Below, piece after piece: positions 1 to 11,213 of a DNA stretch of 64,000 nucleotides. A program made the translations under genes and the position numbers. The stretch is from Coriobacteriaceae bacterium (GTDB lineage: Bacteria > Actinomycetota > Coriobacteriia > Coriobacteriales > Coriobacteriaceae), in the NCBI GenBank assembly GCA_902363125.1, contig CABIZD010000010.1, positions 1-64,000 of the forward strand, read 5' to 3'. The notes under the pieces were generated by a model. That model did no database searches, had not been told where the DNA came from, and saw only the letters and a list, made by a program, of their open reading frames with translations. How positions within the stretch are numbered: position 1 is the first letter of the stretch; every line of letters begins with the position of its first letter.

Positions 1-1
1 G

Positions 2-26
2 TGAACTGCCTCCCATTTCTTGGACA
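2..26. repeat. IS3 left terminal inverted repeat
   Basis: Pairs with the reverse complement of 1426-1450, with 21 of 25 positions identical. It begins with the 5'-TG usual for IS3 termini. Its inner half overlaps the hairpin at 9-40. Confidence 0.88.
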
Positions 27-40
27 CAAGAAATGGGAGG
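9..40 (+). promoter_or_regulatory. Perfect hairpin that buries the orfA ribosome-binding site
   Basis: Two 14-bp arms (9-22 and 27-40) pair perfectly around the loop GACA. The 3' arm contains GGGAGG (35-40), which is the Shine-Dalgarno sequence for the ATG at 48. The hairpin is followed by five T residues. In a transcript entering from outside the IS the hairpin would form and hide the ribosome site, and might also terminate. This is a recognised way for IS elements to escape activation by read-through; its action here is inferred. Confidence 0.7.
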
Positions 41-47
41 CCTTTTT

Positions 48-563
48 ATGGCTGGAAACGCTTTGTACGACGTCGGAATGAGACTGCGAGCGGCAGAGCT
101 GCACGACGAGGGGCACGGCCGCGCGGCGATCGCGGCCCTTCTCGGGATGCCGGAGGAAACCGTGAGAGAATGGCTGTGCACCTACAGGTCTGCTGGTATC
201 GAGGTTCTGGCCATGATGGGAAAGAAGCACACCGCCTATTCGTTCGAGACGAAGCTGGCCGCCGTCAGGGCGGTCGTCGATGAGGGCATGACGAAGCCCG
301 AGGCCATGGAGAAGTTCGGGATAGCCTCGCCAAGCCCTTTCAAGAAATGGCTGAAGGCGTACAGGGAGGAGGGCCCGGAGGCGCTCAGGCCAAAGCCAAG
401 GGGGAGGCCGAGGGGGTCCGGCTCCCCGTCCGGGGAGACGACGCGCGAGCAGGAGCTCGAGCGCAGGATCAAGAGGCTCGAGGCGGAGAACGCCTACCTA
501 AAAAAATCGATCGCCCTGAAGGCGGAGAAACGCTCTCGAACGGCGAGAAGGCCGCGGTCGTGA
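48..563 (+). CDS. IS3-family transposase OrfA (helix-turn-helix, coiled coil)
   Basis: A 171-residue DNA-binding subunit of the IS3 transposase. The N-terminal half carries two HTH-like segments (around residues 10-40 and 60-105). A Pro/Arg/Gly-rich linker follows, then a leucine-zipper-like helix near residues 135-160 ending in LEAENAYLKK. ATG 48 is preferred because GGGAGG lies 7 bases upstream; an in-frame ATG at 33 sits inside the hairpin and has no ribosome site. Normal termination gives OrfA alone. A -1 slip on the A7 run at 500-506 gives the OrfAB transposase. Confidence 0.9.
   Translation: MAGNALYDVGMRLRAAELHDEGHGRAAIAALLGMPEETVREWLCTYRSAGIEVLAMMGKKHTAYSFETKLAAVRAVVDEGMTKPEAMEKFGIASPSPFKKWLKAYREEGPEALRPKPRGRPRGSGSPSGETTREQELERRIKRLEAENAYLKKSIALKAEKRSRTARRPRS
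500..506 (+). other. Programmed -1 frameshift heptamer A AAA AAA
   Basis: Seven A residues are in register with the OrfA frame (ctA AAA AAA), the classic slippery arrangement. After a -1 slip, reading continues from 506 into the OrfB frame. The site sits at the end of the OrfA leucine-zipper segment, where IS3 elements usually shift. Confidence 0.85.
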
Positions 564-1411
564 GCGGGCTTTCAGGGCAATACCCCCTCGCCGACCTGCT
601 CGAGTGCGCCGGCCTGGCGAGGTCGAGCTACTACTACGCGCTGTCGCACCCGAAGGCTCCCACCAGGCCCGAGCTCTGGGAGGCCGCCGCCGAGATATTC
701 TCGCGCACCGCCAACGGGTGCGGCCACAGGCAGATCGCCATGTGCCTGCGCGCCGAGCAGGGCGTGCGCATAGCCGACAAGACGACGCTGAAGATGATGC
801 GCGAGATGGGCATCAGCTGCGGGATCCGCCGCGAGACCGACTACCACAGGTACAACTCGTACAGGGGCAAGGTCGGAAAGACCTTCGAGAACGTCATCGG
901 CAGGGACTTCGCCGCCGGCGGGCCGTGGGAGAAGATGGGCACCGACGTCACCGAGTTCAAGCAGCCCTGGGGCAAGGCCTACTTCGCGCCGGTCTACGAT
1001 TTCGGCAGCAAGGAGATCGTCGCCTGGTCCACGTCGCTGCATCCCAACATGGCCCAGCAGCACGAGCTGCTCGACCAGCTCGTGTCCAAGATGCCCGAGG
1101 GCTCCAGGCCGGTCCTGCACTCGGACATGGGCTGGCAGTACCAGCAGGCCGGGTGGTGCAAGCGGTTGGAGGAGGCCGGCGTGGTGCAGAGCATGTCCCG
1201 GAAGGGCAACTGCATCGACAACGGCGCGACGGAGCAGGTGTTCGGCCATATGAAGGACGAGTTCTTTCGCGGAAGAAAATGGCCCTGCTTCGAAGACTTC
1301 AAGAGGGACCTGGACGAATACATCATCCATTGGAACACGAGAAGGAGGCAGGTTAAACTGAAGGGACTGACCCCGGAGGAATTCCGGAATCAGTCCCTAT
1401 GTGCGGCGTAG
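506..1411 (+). CDS. IS3-family transposase OrfB (DDE catalytic domain)
   Basis: This is the catalytic part of the transposase, entered by -1 frameshift at 500-506; a GTG at 560 could give free OrfB. An N-terminal HTH_21-like region (SGQYPLADLLECAGLARSSY) precedes the integrase core. The DDE residues are visible: D in GTDVTEF, D in VLHSDMGWQYQ, and E in the DNGATEQVFGHMKDE block. The C-terminal stretch IIHWNTRRRQVKLKGLTPEE is the usual IS3 ending. No internal stops are seen. The product joins OrfA to form the OrfAB recombinase. Confidence 0.92.
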   Translation: MDRPEGGETLSNGEKAAVVSGLSGQYPLADLLECAGLARSSYYYALSHPKAPTRPELWEAAAEIFSRTANGCGHRQIAMCLRAEQGVRIADKTTLKMMREMGISCGIRRETDYHRYNSYRGKVGKTFENVIGRDFAAGGPWEKMGTDVTEFKQPWGKAYFAPVYDFGSKEIVAWSTSLHPNMAQQHELLDQLVSKMPEGSRPVLHSDMGWQYQQAGWCKRLEEAGVVQSMSRKGNCIDNGATEQVFGHMKDEFFRGRKWPCFEDFKRDLDEYIIHWNTRRRQVKLKGLTPEEFRNQSLCAA

Positions 1412-1425
1412 GCCGCTTATTAGCC

Positions 1426-1450
1426 CGTCCAAGAATTGGGGCGCAGTTCA
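1426..1450. repeat. IS3 right terminal inverted repeat
   Basis: Right end of the IS, ending in GCAGTTCA. It lies 15 bases after the OrfB stop and pairs with 2-26. Confidence 0.88.
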
Positions 1451-1523
1451 AGTGCGCAGCGGGGGTTCTTTCATGTCCGAGGGCGTCCGCGAAGGTCAGC
1501 CCTCAGATCCTGCGGTGGGAGAC

Positions 1524-5063
<3,540 letters not shown>

Positions 5064-5514
5064 ATACCCCTCTCCTCTCATATAGGTATACAGGCCCCGG
5101 CGATCGCCGGGATGTTGGCGTGATGGGATTTTCGCTGTTGCTTCCAATCATCTGGCAGGCAGGCTCAGCAGCAGGTACATGGCGTGGAGAGAAGGCATGC
5201 CGAGGCGAGGAGGGCTGCACGCGCTCCACAAGCCCAGCTACCCGTCTTGCACATGACCGAGCGCCGCAAAGGCCGCATGCCGGATGCTCCCGGGCACGCC
5301 CCGGCGATGGGAAGCGCCCGCAACGGAAATCCGCATGCGGGTTTATTGTACCCCGCCGTCAAGTGTAATTTCGGCAAATATAGGCGGGCGGTAAAGGTTT
5401 ACCTTGGGTGACTGCCAAGGGCCAAAATGGCCCCTCCATCCCTGGGCGACCGGCTCTGGTGCGCCAAGGAGTGTCCCCAAGTGCCGGCAGAAAAGGAACG
5501 TCCCTATCTGCCGG
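5064..5514. other. Intergenic region upstream of nifJ with small hairpins
   Basis: No convincing gene is seen. The part near 5064 must hold the nifJ leader and promoter, but no clear -35/-10 pair stands out. Two short hairpins occur at 5402-5420 and 5419-5434. A dispersed repeat and hairpin occupy 5466-5515. All open frames here are short and lack ribosome sites. Confidence 0.5.
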
Positions 5515-5515
5515 C
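5466..5515. repeat. Dispersed GTGTCCC/AACGTCCC repeat with hairpin
   Basis: About 40 bases from AAGGAGTGTCCCC through AAAAGGAACGTCCC recur nearly unchanged at 46326-46365. Here the arms GCCGGCAGA (5483-5491) and TCTGCCGGC (5507-5515) form a hairpin touching the stop of the FHA gene on the minus strand. It may act as a transcript end. Confidence 0.65.
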
Positions 5516-6453
5516 TAGAGGGCACCGAAGAGAATGGCGTAGGTAGTGGATTCGCCGAGCTTGAGCTCGTCGCCGGGATTGAGTTGGGCGGAACGGCCGG
5601 GTTCGACCTGAATGCAGACGCGCGTGGCCCCGTTTACCACCACGGTTCCGTTGGTGGACGACAAGTCCTCGACGTGCCAGATATTTTGAGCATCGCACCA
5701 GATATGGGCATGGCGGGCCGAGACATCGTCGCCGACGTCGGTAATATCGCCCTCGCCAGTGGCCAGCGCGCCAATCTCAACACCCTGCTCACTCGGCTGA
5801 ATCCAGCGCGGGGCGCTCACGACAAAACTGTTTTGTACGCGCAGCAAGCCCAAGGGGTGCGCCGGGGCGGGTTCGCGTTCGCCCGCGGTCATCGACATGC
5901 CAAGCGAACGCGGCGTGGATGTGCCTCCGCCACAGGTCGCGTGCGCGTAGTCGATGGCATAGTTCACCGAGGACCGCACATCCGCCGAACAACCGACGGC
6001 GACAAACAGCACCAGCACGGCCTCGGCGCGCTCGGCGGGCATGAGTTCCGCCGCCTGGGACAGGCGATCGAGCGCGTTGCGATAGAGATTCGTGTCCTGG
6101 TGGCACTCTTCGAGCGCGCGTACCATCGGTTCACCTGCAGGACCGCACACCATATTGATCACAGCCGTGGAGTCCATGGGATTGCGCTGGCGCAGGGCCA
6201 GTTGCGACATAATACGCGCAGCCGAGGTACCGTATTCGGCAAAGTAGCGATGCTGAAGCGTGCCGACCGGCGCGCGAACGATAAAGCGGGAAACCCAAGA
6301 GCGATCGGCGGCTCGGCTCTGTGGGCTGCGGCCGTCGGCGAGCGGACGGGACGAAAGCACCAAGCCGCACAGCTCGATATGGCTCAGATGCGCCGCGCGC
6401 TTAAAGATGTCAAACATGGCCCCGCATGGGGTGAGCTCAACTTGAGATGCCAT
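5515..6453 (-). CDS. FHA-domain protein with novel N-terminal region
   Basis: A 312-residue cytoplasmic protein. The C-terminal FHA domain (about 225-312) is recognised by VGDDVSARHAHI followed by VEDLSSTNGTVVVNG; such domains bind phosphothreonine peptides. I do not recognise the first 200 residues; they are helical-looking, with no membrane segment. It is the last gene of a three-gene minus operon: the kinase stop lies 3 bp before this ATG, and AAGGAGG overlaps that stop, so translation is probably coupled. The neighbouring kinase is the likely source of the ligand, or this protein is its substrate. Confidence 0.8.
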   Translation of the reverse strand: MASQVELTPCGAMFDIFKRAAHLSHIELCGLVLSSRPLADGRSPQSRAADRSWVSRFIVRAPVGTLQHRYFAEYGTSAARIMSQLALRQRNPMDSTAVINMVCGPAGEPMVRALEECHQDTNLYRNALDRLSQAAELMPAERAEAVLVLFVAVGCSADVRSSVNYAIDYAHATCGGGTSTPRSLGMSMTAGEREPAPAHPLGLLRVQNSFVVSAPRWIQPSEQGVEIGALATGEGDITDVGDDVSARHAHIWCDAQNIWHVEDLSSTNGTVVVNGATRVCIQVEPGRSAQLNPGDELKLGESTTYAILFGAL

Positions 6454-6456
6454 GAC

Positions 6457-8301
6457 CTAGGCCTCCTTAGTCGTAGAAATAGAATCGGACGATACTTCGA
6501 CAGGTCCGCCAAAAGTACGGGCAGCTGCGGCTCCACCGGCAAGCGGAGTCGCCATCTGGGCTTTTGTGCGTCGTGGTGCCGAAACGGGAAGTTCAAAGGC
6601 AAAGCCCATCGCAAGCAAAAACCACGTAAGCGTATAGGTTGCAACCAGAGCGGCAACAAGGCCGCCCATCACGGCGCGTTGGGAAAATACGCTACATGCA
6701 GCCACAACCAGCACCGGAACCTCGCAGGCAGAAAGCGCAAGCACACCCTGCAGGAAGCCCGAGCGCCGATCGCGCGCAAGCGCCCCCGCGGCAACGCCGG
6801 CTATGCCTGGCAGCGCCAACGCCAGTGCGGCAATAATACCCGGTAGCGACCCAGACCACACGAGCGATCCCAAAGTCGCCGTCACGCGAGCGCCCGACGC
6901 CAGCAGCGCGGCCGAAACCACGATCACAGCCCAAACCACGCCACAGACGACCGTCGCGCCGACCATCAGCGCGCGACGAACCGCGCGGCCAGACGCATCC
7001 ATGGGGCACGGCGTGAGCGGCTCGCCGCGGAGCGAACGGCCGACATTTTGCGCATAGTGGTCACAAAACGCTGAGAGCGCCGCCTCGACCGCCGCCGGCT
7101 CGGGACGATCTTTTTGATGGCTGGACAGACAGGCCATCACCACGTCGAACAGCTGGGCATCGACAAACGCCAGCGCATCGCGTAGCTCTTCGGAATCCGG
7201 CTCAAGCCCTAGCTGCTGGGCCTGCTCGGCCGCGGCGAGCGCCACATCGGGCTCACGACGAAGCAGCTGAGTCAAATCACAACCGGGCGCATGGGCACCA
7301 ATGGGATAGTCGGGCCGCGTGTCCATCTTGAGACGGTAGGGGCTCGCGATGTCGCGCGTCTTTTTGCGCGAACCCGAGGTGCCCGAAGTGCTCGGCGCGG
7401 CTTCGTATGGCGCGACGCCGGCAATGAGCTCGTAAACCGTGCTTGCCGCGGCATAGACGTCGATCGCCGGCGACATACGCAAAGCGCGCAGATCGGGAAT
7501 ATCGTCGGTGAGCATCTCGGGCGGGGCATAGGCAACCGTCGCGCGACGCAGCGTGGCATAGCGCTCGGTAAAGGATGCCTTGCCGCCGGTACCGGCCACG
7601 GCCGACGCAGGCTCAAGCGCCAGCGACGAGCCAAAGTCGATCAGGCACAGGTCAAAGGTGCCCTCGGCAAGCTGCCGGTCAAGCGGTAGACGCGCCGTGC
7701 GCACCATAATATTAGCGGGCGAGATATCGCGATGGACAAAGCCCTCACCCACCAGGCTCATACGGCAGAGCAGATCGAACAGGTCGCGACCCAGACGCGC
7801 CGCCACAAGCGGCGACAGGCGTCCGGCATCGTCCACGGCGAGTCGCGAACGCAAGCGGGCGAGCGTCTCGCCCTCGACCCATTCCATGACAATTGCAGGC
7901 ACACCATCAACCTCGCCCCAGCCATAGAGGCGGGGAAAGCCCTTAAGGCCCGAAAGGGCGCGATGGCATTCATATTCCTCGCGAAATGCCGCTTTGAACT
8001 TGGCGACCAGCGACTCATGGGCGGCATCGTCGTCAAACTCATCGCGCGTCGGCAAGATGAGCTGTTTGAGTGCTACGTCCTCGCCTTGGGCGTTGACAGC
8101 ACGCGTCACGCGGCCGATACCGCCACGGCGCATGGTGGCATCGTCGGCAAACAGTATCGTAAAACGACGCAGATAGGCAGGCAGTTCGTCCTGACCGAGC
8201 GCAATGGCCGGCTCAAACCCGTCGACACGCGCCAGGCGCAGGCCGACCATGGGATCGCGACCGAGCGATTGTGGTGTGGTGGATGCAAGATCGGTCATCA
8301 T
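6457..8301 (-). CDS. Membrane-anchored Ser/Thr protein kinase
   Basis: A 614-residue Hanks-type kinase. Visible motifs are a glycine-rich loop (GGIGRV) with the lysine in VALKQL, the catalytic HRDISPAN near residue 190, IDFGSS near 220, and an APPE-type P+1 segment (YAPPEML). The C-terminal third holds about four hydrophobic segments (roughly residues 440-585), so the kinase should face the cytoplasm with an integral-membrane tail rather than an extracellular sensor. Its ATG overlaps the stop of the upstream secreted-protein gene (ATGA), and the FHA gene follows after 3 bp. It is not PknB-like, since PASTA repeats are absent. Confidence 0.88.
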   Translation of the reverse strand: MMTDLASTTPQSLGRDPMVGLRLARVDGFEPAIALGQDELPAYLRRFTILFADDATMRRGGIGRVTRAVNAQGEDVALKQLILPTRDEFDDDAAHESLVAKFKAAFREEYECHRALSGLKGFPRLYGWGEVDGVPAIVMEWVEGETLARLRSRLAVDDAGRLSPLVAARLGRDLFDLLCRMSLVGEGFVHRDISPANIMVRTARLPLDRQLAEGTFDLCLIDFGSSLALEPASAVAGTGGKASFTERYATLRRATVAYAPPEMLTDDIPDLRALRMSPAIDVYAAASTVYELIAGVAPYEAAPSTSGTSGSRKKTRDIASPYRLKMDTRPDYPIGAHAPGCDLTQLLRREPDVALAAAEQAQQLGLEPDSEELRDALAFVDAQLFDVVMACLSSHQKDRPEPAAVEAALSAFCDHYAQNVGRSLRGEPLTPCPMDASGRAVRRALMVGATVVCGVVWAVIVVSAALLASGARVTATLGSLVWSGSLPGIIAALALALPGIAGVAAGALARDRRSGFLQGVLALSACEVPVLVVAACSVFSQRAVMGGLVAALVATYTLTWFLLAMGFAFELPVSAPRRTKAQMATPLAGGAAAARTFGGPVEVSSDSISTTKEA

Positions 8302-9203
8302 AGGGCAAGCGCCGCCACGTTATTGTTGAAGTTACCGAGCGCGACGTCATCATCGCCGTAATGGCCGACCCATTGACATAGGTTGGTGTAACAGCCCCAC
8401 AGATTGGCATACTGCTGATACCACCTTGACCGGGGCGAGAATGTCTGACGACCGAACTCGGCTCGAATGACAAACATCTCCCCGACCAGGCTGTCGCACG
8501 GCCTGGGATCTCCCGTAGAGTTATAGGTCGAGACCACGTCATTGGCACGAGAAACATAGCCGTCGAGCATGTTGTACTTGGTCACAAGCCAACTGTGAAT
8601 GCTCTCTTCCTCAGCAGCGGAAAGGCCGCCGGAGTTTGCATCGTTGTCAGTGTTGCCGCCCGTCGAGCCGCCGTTTCCAGGCCCTCCGGTAGAGGAACCC
8701 GACCCAGAGCCGCCGCCCGAACTCGATGAATCCGAGCCGGAGCCAGAAGTATCCGAGCTACCGGGCTTTCCGGACTGCTGGGCGTCCTGCTCCTTTTGCT
8801 GCTCGACCTTATTCACCGTTGCCGCCACGCTATTGTTGGACAATCGATCGATGATCTTGGTGTTGGTGAGCACGATGGTTTTGCCATTGGCAAGCGTGAC
8901 TTCGTTGTCCGGGGCCTCGGCGCCGTCCGCATCGTCGGTGCCAAACACAATATGCCCGACCACACTTGCCCAAGCATATCCAGTCGTGGTGCCCAGATCG
9001 CTTTTGACCTCATGCCCCACGCGCGGTTCGCGTGCGGCATGCGCCTGCATCATGGACGACACGGTCATGCCATAGGCAGAAACGCCAGCTATGACCAGCA
9101 CCAGCGAGCACGATAGCAGTGCGTACGCCCGCGGCGCCAAGCCCAGTCGGCGTCGTATGCGCACCGCGGCGCCGCGCTTTGTCTGAGTGCCACCGGGCCG
9201 CAT
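8298..9203 (-). CDS. Secreted or membrane-anchored protein with Ser/Gly linker
   Basis: 301 residues, family not recognised. The start at 9203 follows GGAGGAG by 5 bases; an upstream in-frame ATG at 9296 lacks this. A basic stretch precedes one hydrophobic segment (about residues 20-45, ALLSCSLVLVIAGVSAYG), acting as a signal anchor. The exported part has a globular first section, a low-complexity Ser/Gly/Thr linker (about 145-195), and a C-terminal domain with three cysteines (PCDSL, WGCYTNLCQW) that may form disulfides. It is the first gene of the kinase-FHA operon and overlaps the kinase start by 4 bp. An extracytoplasmic input or a substrate for the kinase is a reasonable guess. Confidence 0.75.
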   Translation of the reverse strand: MRPGGTQTKRGAAVRIRRRLGLAPRAYALLSCSLVLVIAGVSAYGMTVSSMMQAHAAREPRVGHEVKSDLGTTTGYAWASVVGHIVFGTDDADGAEAPDNEVTLANGKTIVLTNTKIIDRLSNNSVAATVNKVEQQKEQDAQQSGKPGSSDTSGSGSDSSSSGGGSGSGSSTGGPGNGGSTGGNTDNDANSGGLSAAEEESIHSWLVTKYNMLDGYVSRANDVVSTYNSTGDPRPCDSLVGEMFVIRAEFGRQTFSPRSRWYQQYANLWGCYTNLCQWVGHYGDDDVALGNFNNNVAALAL

Positions 9204-9381
9204 GCGTTCTCCTCCAACAAAAACACGCCGCTCGGGAGCGGCGCATTCATTCGAATCCATATTTGAGTGTATCAGCGAACCAAAAAGGTTGCGCAACGAA
9301 TGGACAAATTAAGGATGCGAGCGGAAGCATCCATGCGATAAGCGGATACGAAGCATCTTTGTTGCACAACAAACTCACAGT

Positions 9382-9411
9382 CGCACGGGGAAATTATGAC
9401 TACCCCGTGCG
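9382..9411. repeat. 9-bp-arm hairpin downstream of recR
   Basis: CGCACGGGG (9382-9390) pairs with CCCCGTGCG (9403-9411) across a 12-base loop containing TGACTA. No U-run follows on either strand, so intrinsic termination is doubtful. A loop with TGACTACCCCGT also appears in the hairpin at 37498-37529. Confidence 0.5.
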
Positions 9412-9448
9412 TCGCGAGGAAAACATACGGCAGGAGCAGGCTCGCCAC

Positions 9449-10045
9449 CTAAATCGCGCGGCGGGCCTCGATGGCGCGGCCAAGCGTAAGCTCGTCGGCA
9501 TACTCCAAGTCGCCGCCCACGGGAAGGCCGCTTGCCAGACGCGACACCTCGACGCCCAACGGCTTGATGGTACGGGCCAGATAGCTCGCCGTGGTCTCGC
9601 CCTCAATATTGGGGTTGGTGGCGATGATGACCTCGTGGATGTCCTCGTGGCCCAAGCGTGCCAGCAGCTCTCGAATGTGCAGCTGCTCGGGGCCAATCTT
9701 GTCCATGGGACTGATCACGCCGCCCAATACGTGGTAGAGGCCGTGGTAGCTGCCCGTGCGCTCGATCGCCTGGACATCGCGCGGCTCGCCCACCACGCAA
9801 ATGCGAGTGGTATCGCGCATCGGGTCCTGGCAGATGGAGCACTCGTCGGCCGTGGCGTAGTTAAAGCAGCGGCTGCAAAAGTGGACCTCCTGCTTGACCT
9901 CCAGGATGGCCTCGGCCAGGCGGCGCGCCTCCTCGGCGTCGGCCTCCAACAGGTAATAGGCGATGCGCTGGGCCGACTTGGGACCAATGCCCGGCAGACG
10001 GCCCAGCTCATCGAGCAGTTTTTGCAGACTGTGGTTGGCACTCAT
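9449..10045 (-). CDS. recR: Recombination protein RecR
   Basis: 198 residues, the usual RecR length. RecR works with RecF/RecO to load RecA at gapped DNA. The order is canonical: an HhH segment ([19 protein letters not shown]), a four-cysteine zinc motif ([16 protein letters not shown]), and a Toprim domain beginning [17 protein letters not shown] and ending with [10 protein letters not shown]. It lies 13 bp after the YbaB-family gene and downstream of dnaX on the same strand, the common dnaX-ybaB-recR neighbourhood, although here a plus-strand gene interrupts between dnaX and ybaB. Confidence 0.97.
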   Translation of the reverse strand: MSANHSLQKLLDELGRLPGIGPKSAQRIAYYLLEADAEEARRLAEAILEVKQEVHFCSRCFNYATADECSICQDPMRDTTRICVVGEPRDVQAIERTGSYHGLYHVLGGVISPMDKIGPEQLHIRELLARLGHEDIHEVIIATNPNIEGETTASYLARTIKPLGVEVSRLASGLPVGGDLEYADELTLGRAIEARRAI

Positions 10046-10058
10046 ATATATGCGTGTC

Positions 10059-10379
10059 TTAGAACGGCATGCCCGGGATGTTGAGGCCGCCGGTGATGGC
10101 GCCCATCTGCTTGTTGGCGAGCTCGTTGACGCCGCGGACGGCCTCGTTGACGGCAGCCATGATCATATCCTGCAGCATATCGACGTCCTCGGGATCGAGC
10201 GCATCGGGATCGATGGTGAGGTTGACGAGCTCCATCTCGCCGTTAACGGTCACCTTGACCATGCCGCCGCCGGCAGAGGCGTCGACGGTCTGGGACTTGA
10301 GGTTCTCCTGCGCGGCGGCAAGCTGCTCCTGCATCTTGCGAGCCTGCTTCATCATCTGCTGCATGTTCATACCGGCCAT
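10059..10379 (-). CDS. ebfC: YbaB/EbfC family nucleoid-associated protein
   Basis: 106 residues, matching the family in length. These small dimeric proteins bind DNA and are nearly always next to recR or dnaX. The pattern is clear: an N-terminal amphipathic Met/Gln-rich helix ([20 protein letters not shown]), the central [18 protein letters not shown] strand region, and a C-terminal helix ending in a Gly/Pro tail. It is transcribed with recR. The upstream region carries the palindromic repeats at 10543-10575. Confidence 0.93.
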   Translation of the reverse strand: MAGMNMQQMMKQARKMQEQLAAAQENLKSQTVDASAGGGMVKVTVNGEMELVNLTIDPDALDPEDVDMLQDMIMAAVNEAVRGVNELANKQMGAITGGLNIPGMPF

Positions 10380-10542
10380 GATGGCTCCTTTACGTGCGGC
10401 CGCACGCCGAGCTGCAAGGGCAGCCGGAGCACGGCGGGACTTTCAAACTCAAAAATCGTACCACGGCGCGCGGCGAGAGAGCGGGGCGGACGTGTTACCT
10501 CAGTCGATATACATGTCCTCCAATACAAACCGCACTCAAAGA

Positions 10543-10575
10543 TTATGCAAGGTCGAATTATGCAAGGTTGCATAA
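10543..10575. promoter_or_regulatory. Repeated palindromic site TTATGCAAGGT, candidate operator
   Basis: TTATGCAAGGT occurs at 10543-10553 and again at 10558-10568, a 15-bp step. The second copy is part of a perfect palindrome, TTATGCAA-GG-TTGCATAA (10558-10575). It lies in the 339-bp gap between the divergent ebfC and the membrane-protein gene at 10719, so it could control either one. The regulator is unknown. Confidence 0.45.
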
Positions 10576-10678
10576 TATCGCACACTCAATCTAGTAGAGC
10601 CGAATCCGGCATTTCATGTGCGCCACTAAATAGCTAAATGCCGAACCGCTGCTCGAGGCGGCGCACATGGCGGCAGGG

Positions 10679-10713
10679 TATAATTTGATTGCCATAGATA
10701 GTAATTTGGAGGT
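10679..10713 (+). promoter_or_regulatory. Candidate -10 box and ribosome site for 10719 gene
   Basis: A perfect TATAAT lies at 10679-10684, and TTGGAGGTG (10706-10714) precedes the ATG by 5 bases. No good -35 is seen 16-18 bases upstream, so the promoter call is weak while the ribosome site is strong. Confidence 0.35.
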
Positions 10714-10718
10714 GCCCC

Positions 10719-11192
10719 ATGAATGCCCCCAACGCGCTCCAAAACATCCGCTCAAAACACCCCGTTGCATATGTGGTTCTCTATCTCTTTGTCGGCTGGG
10801 CATTGCTGGTTGTCATCACCCATGCCATAGCTTTTGGAGCAGAACTGCTGATAGCCAGCTCGGACCAGCCCGTCGTCAAATGGGAGACGACCGATGAGTG
10901 CACCGACGGAACCCGAACCGTCTACTACAACAGCCCGTCCCTCTATCAAGAGTTCAAGGTCAAGATAAAGGACTTCAAGATTGTCGATGCCGAGCTAGGC
11001 GTTTATTTGGCAATCGGAGCAACCATTAACGCCGAGCAAGTCGAGTACACGGACAGCCATGCGACGTATCGTATCGACCTCAGCATCCTAGGCCGACCGT
11101 CACGCACCTGTCTGCTCAAATGCGACATACGCGGCACCACACTACACATGTCCGAAATACAGATGCGCCCGGACAAGGGGTCCTCTTCTTGA
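10719..11192 (+). CDS. Small membrane-anchored protein, function unknown
   Basis: 157 residues, not recognised. One strongly hydrophobic segment (about residues 17-45, AYVVLYLFVGWALLVVITHA) should anchor it, with the rest probably exported as a beta-rich domain. Two cysteines in the C-terminal half (RTCLLKC) might pair. The start at 10719 has a good GGAGG ribosome site. It is the only plus-strand gene between dnaX and ebfC and converges on dnaX, ending 21 bp from its stop. Insertion into an otherwise conserved dnaX-ebfC-recR run suggests a later arrival. Confidence 0.7.
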   Translation: MNAPNALQNIRSKHPVAYVVLYLFVGWALLVVITHAIAFGAELLIASSDQPVVKWETTDECTDGTRTVYYNSPSLYQEFKVKIKDFKIVDAELGVYLAIGATINAEQVEYTDSHATYRIDLSILGRPSRTCLLKCDIRGTTLHMSEIQMRPDKGSSS

Positions 11193-11213
11193 GCAGTATA
11201 CCCGCCTGCGCAG

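Larger units (their letters stand above)
2..1450 (+). mobile_element. IS3-family insertion sequence, apparently complete
   Basis: The element is bounded by imperfect 25-bp terminal inverted repeats (2-26 and 1426-1450, 4 mismatches) that start TGAACTGC and end GCAGTTCA. Between them lie two overlapping reading frames typical of IS3: a helix-turn-helix OrfA with a C-terminal coiled coil, and a DDE integrase-type OrfB in the -1 frame. A target-site duplication cannot be tested, because only one base of left flank is present. Reading frames, termini and the A7 slippery site are intact, so the copy looks capable of transposition. The IS150-like subgroup is my best guess from the OrfA/OrfB architecture. 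Confidence 0.93.

Noticed and set aside
5345..5362. TTGACG and TACAAT as a nifJ promoter (minus strand)
   Set aside because: The two boxes are separated by only about 6 bp, so they cannot form one sigma-70 promoter.
5404..6846. A 480-codon plus-strand frame across two minus genes
   Set aside because: Crosses the FHA/kinase gene junction antisense and has no ribosome site or domain.
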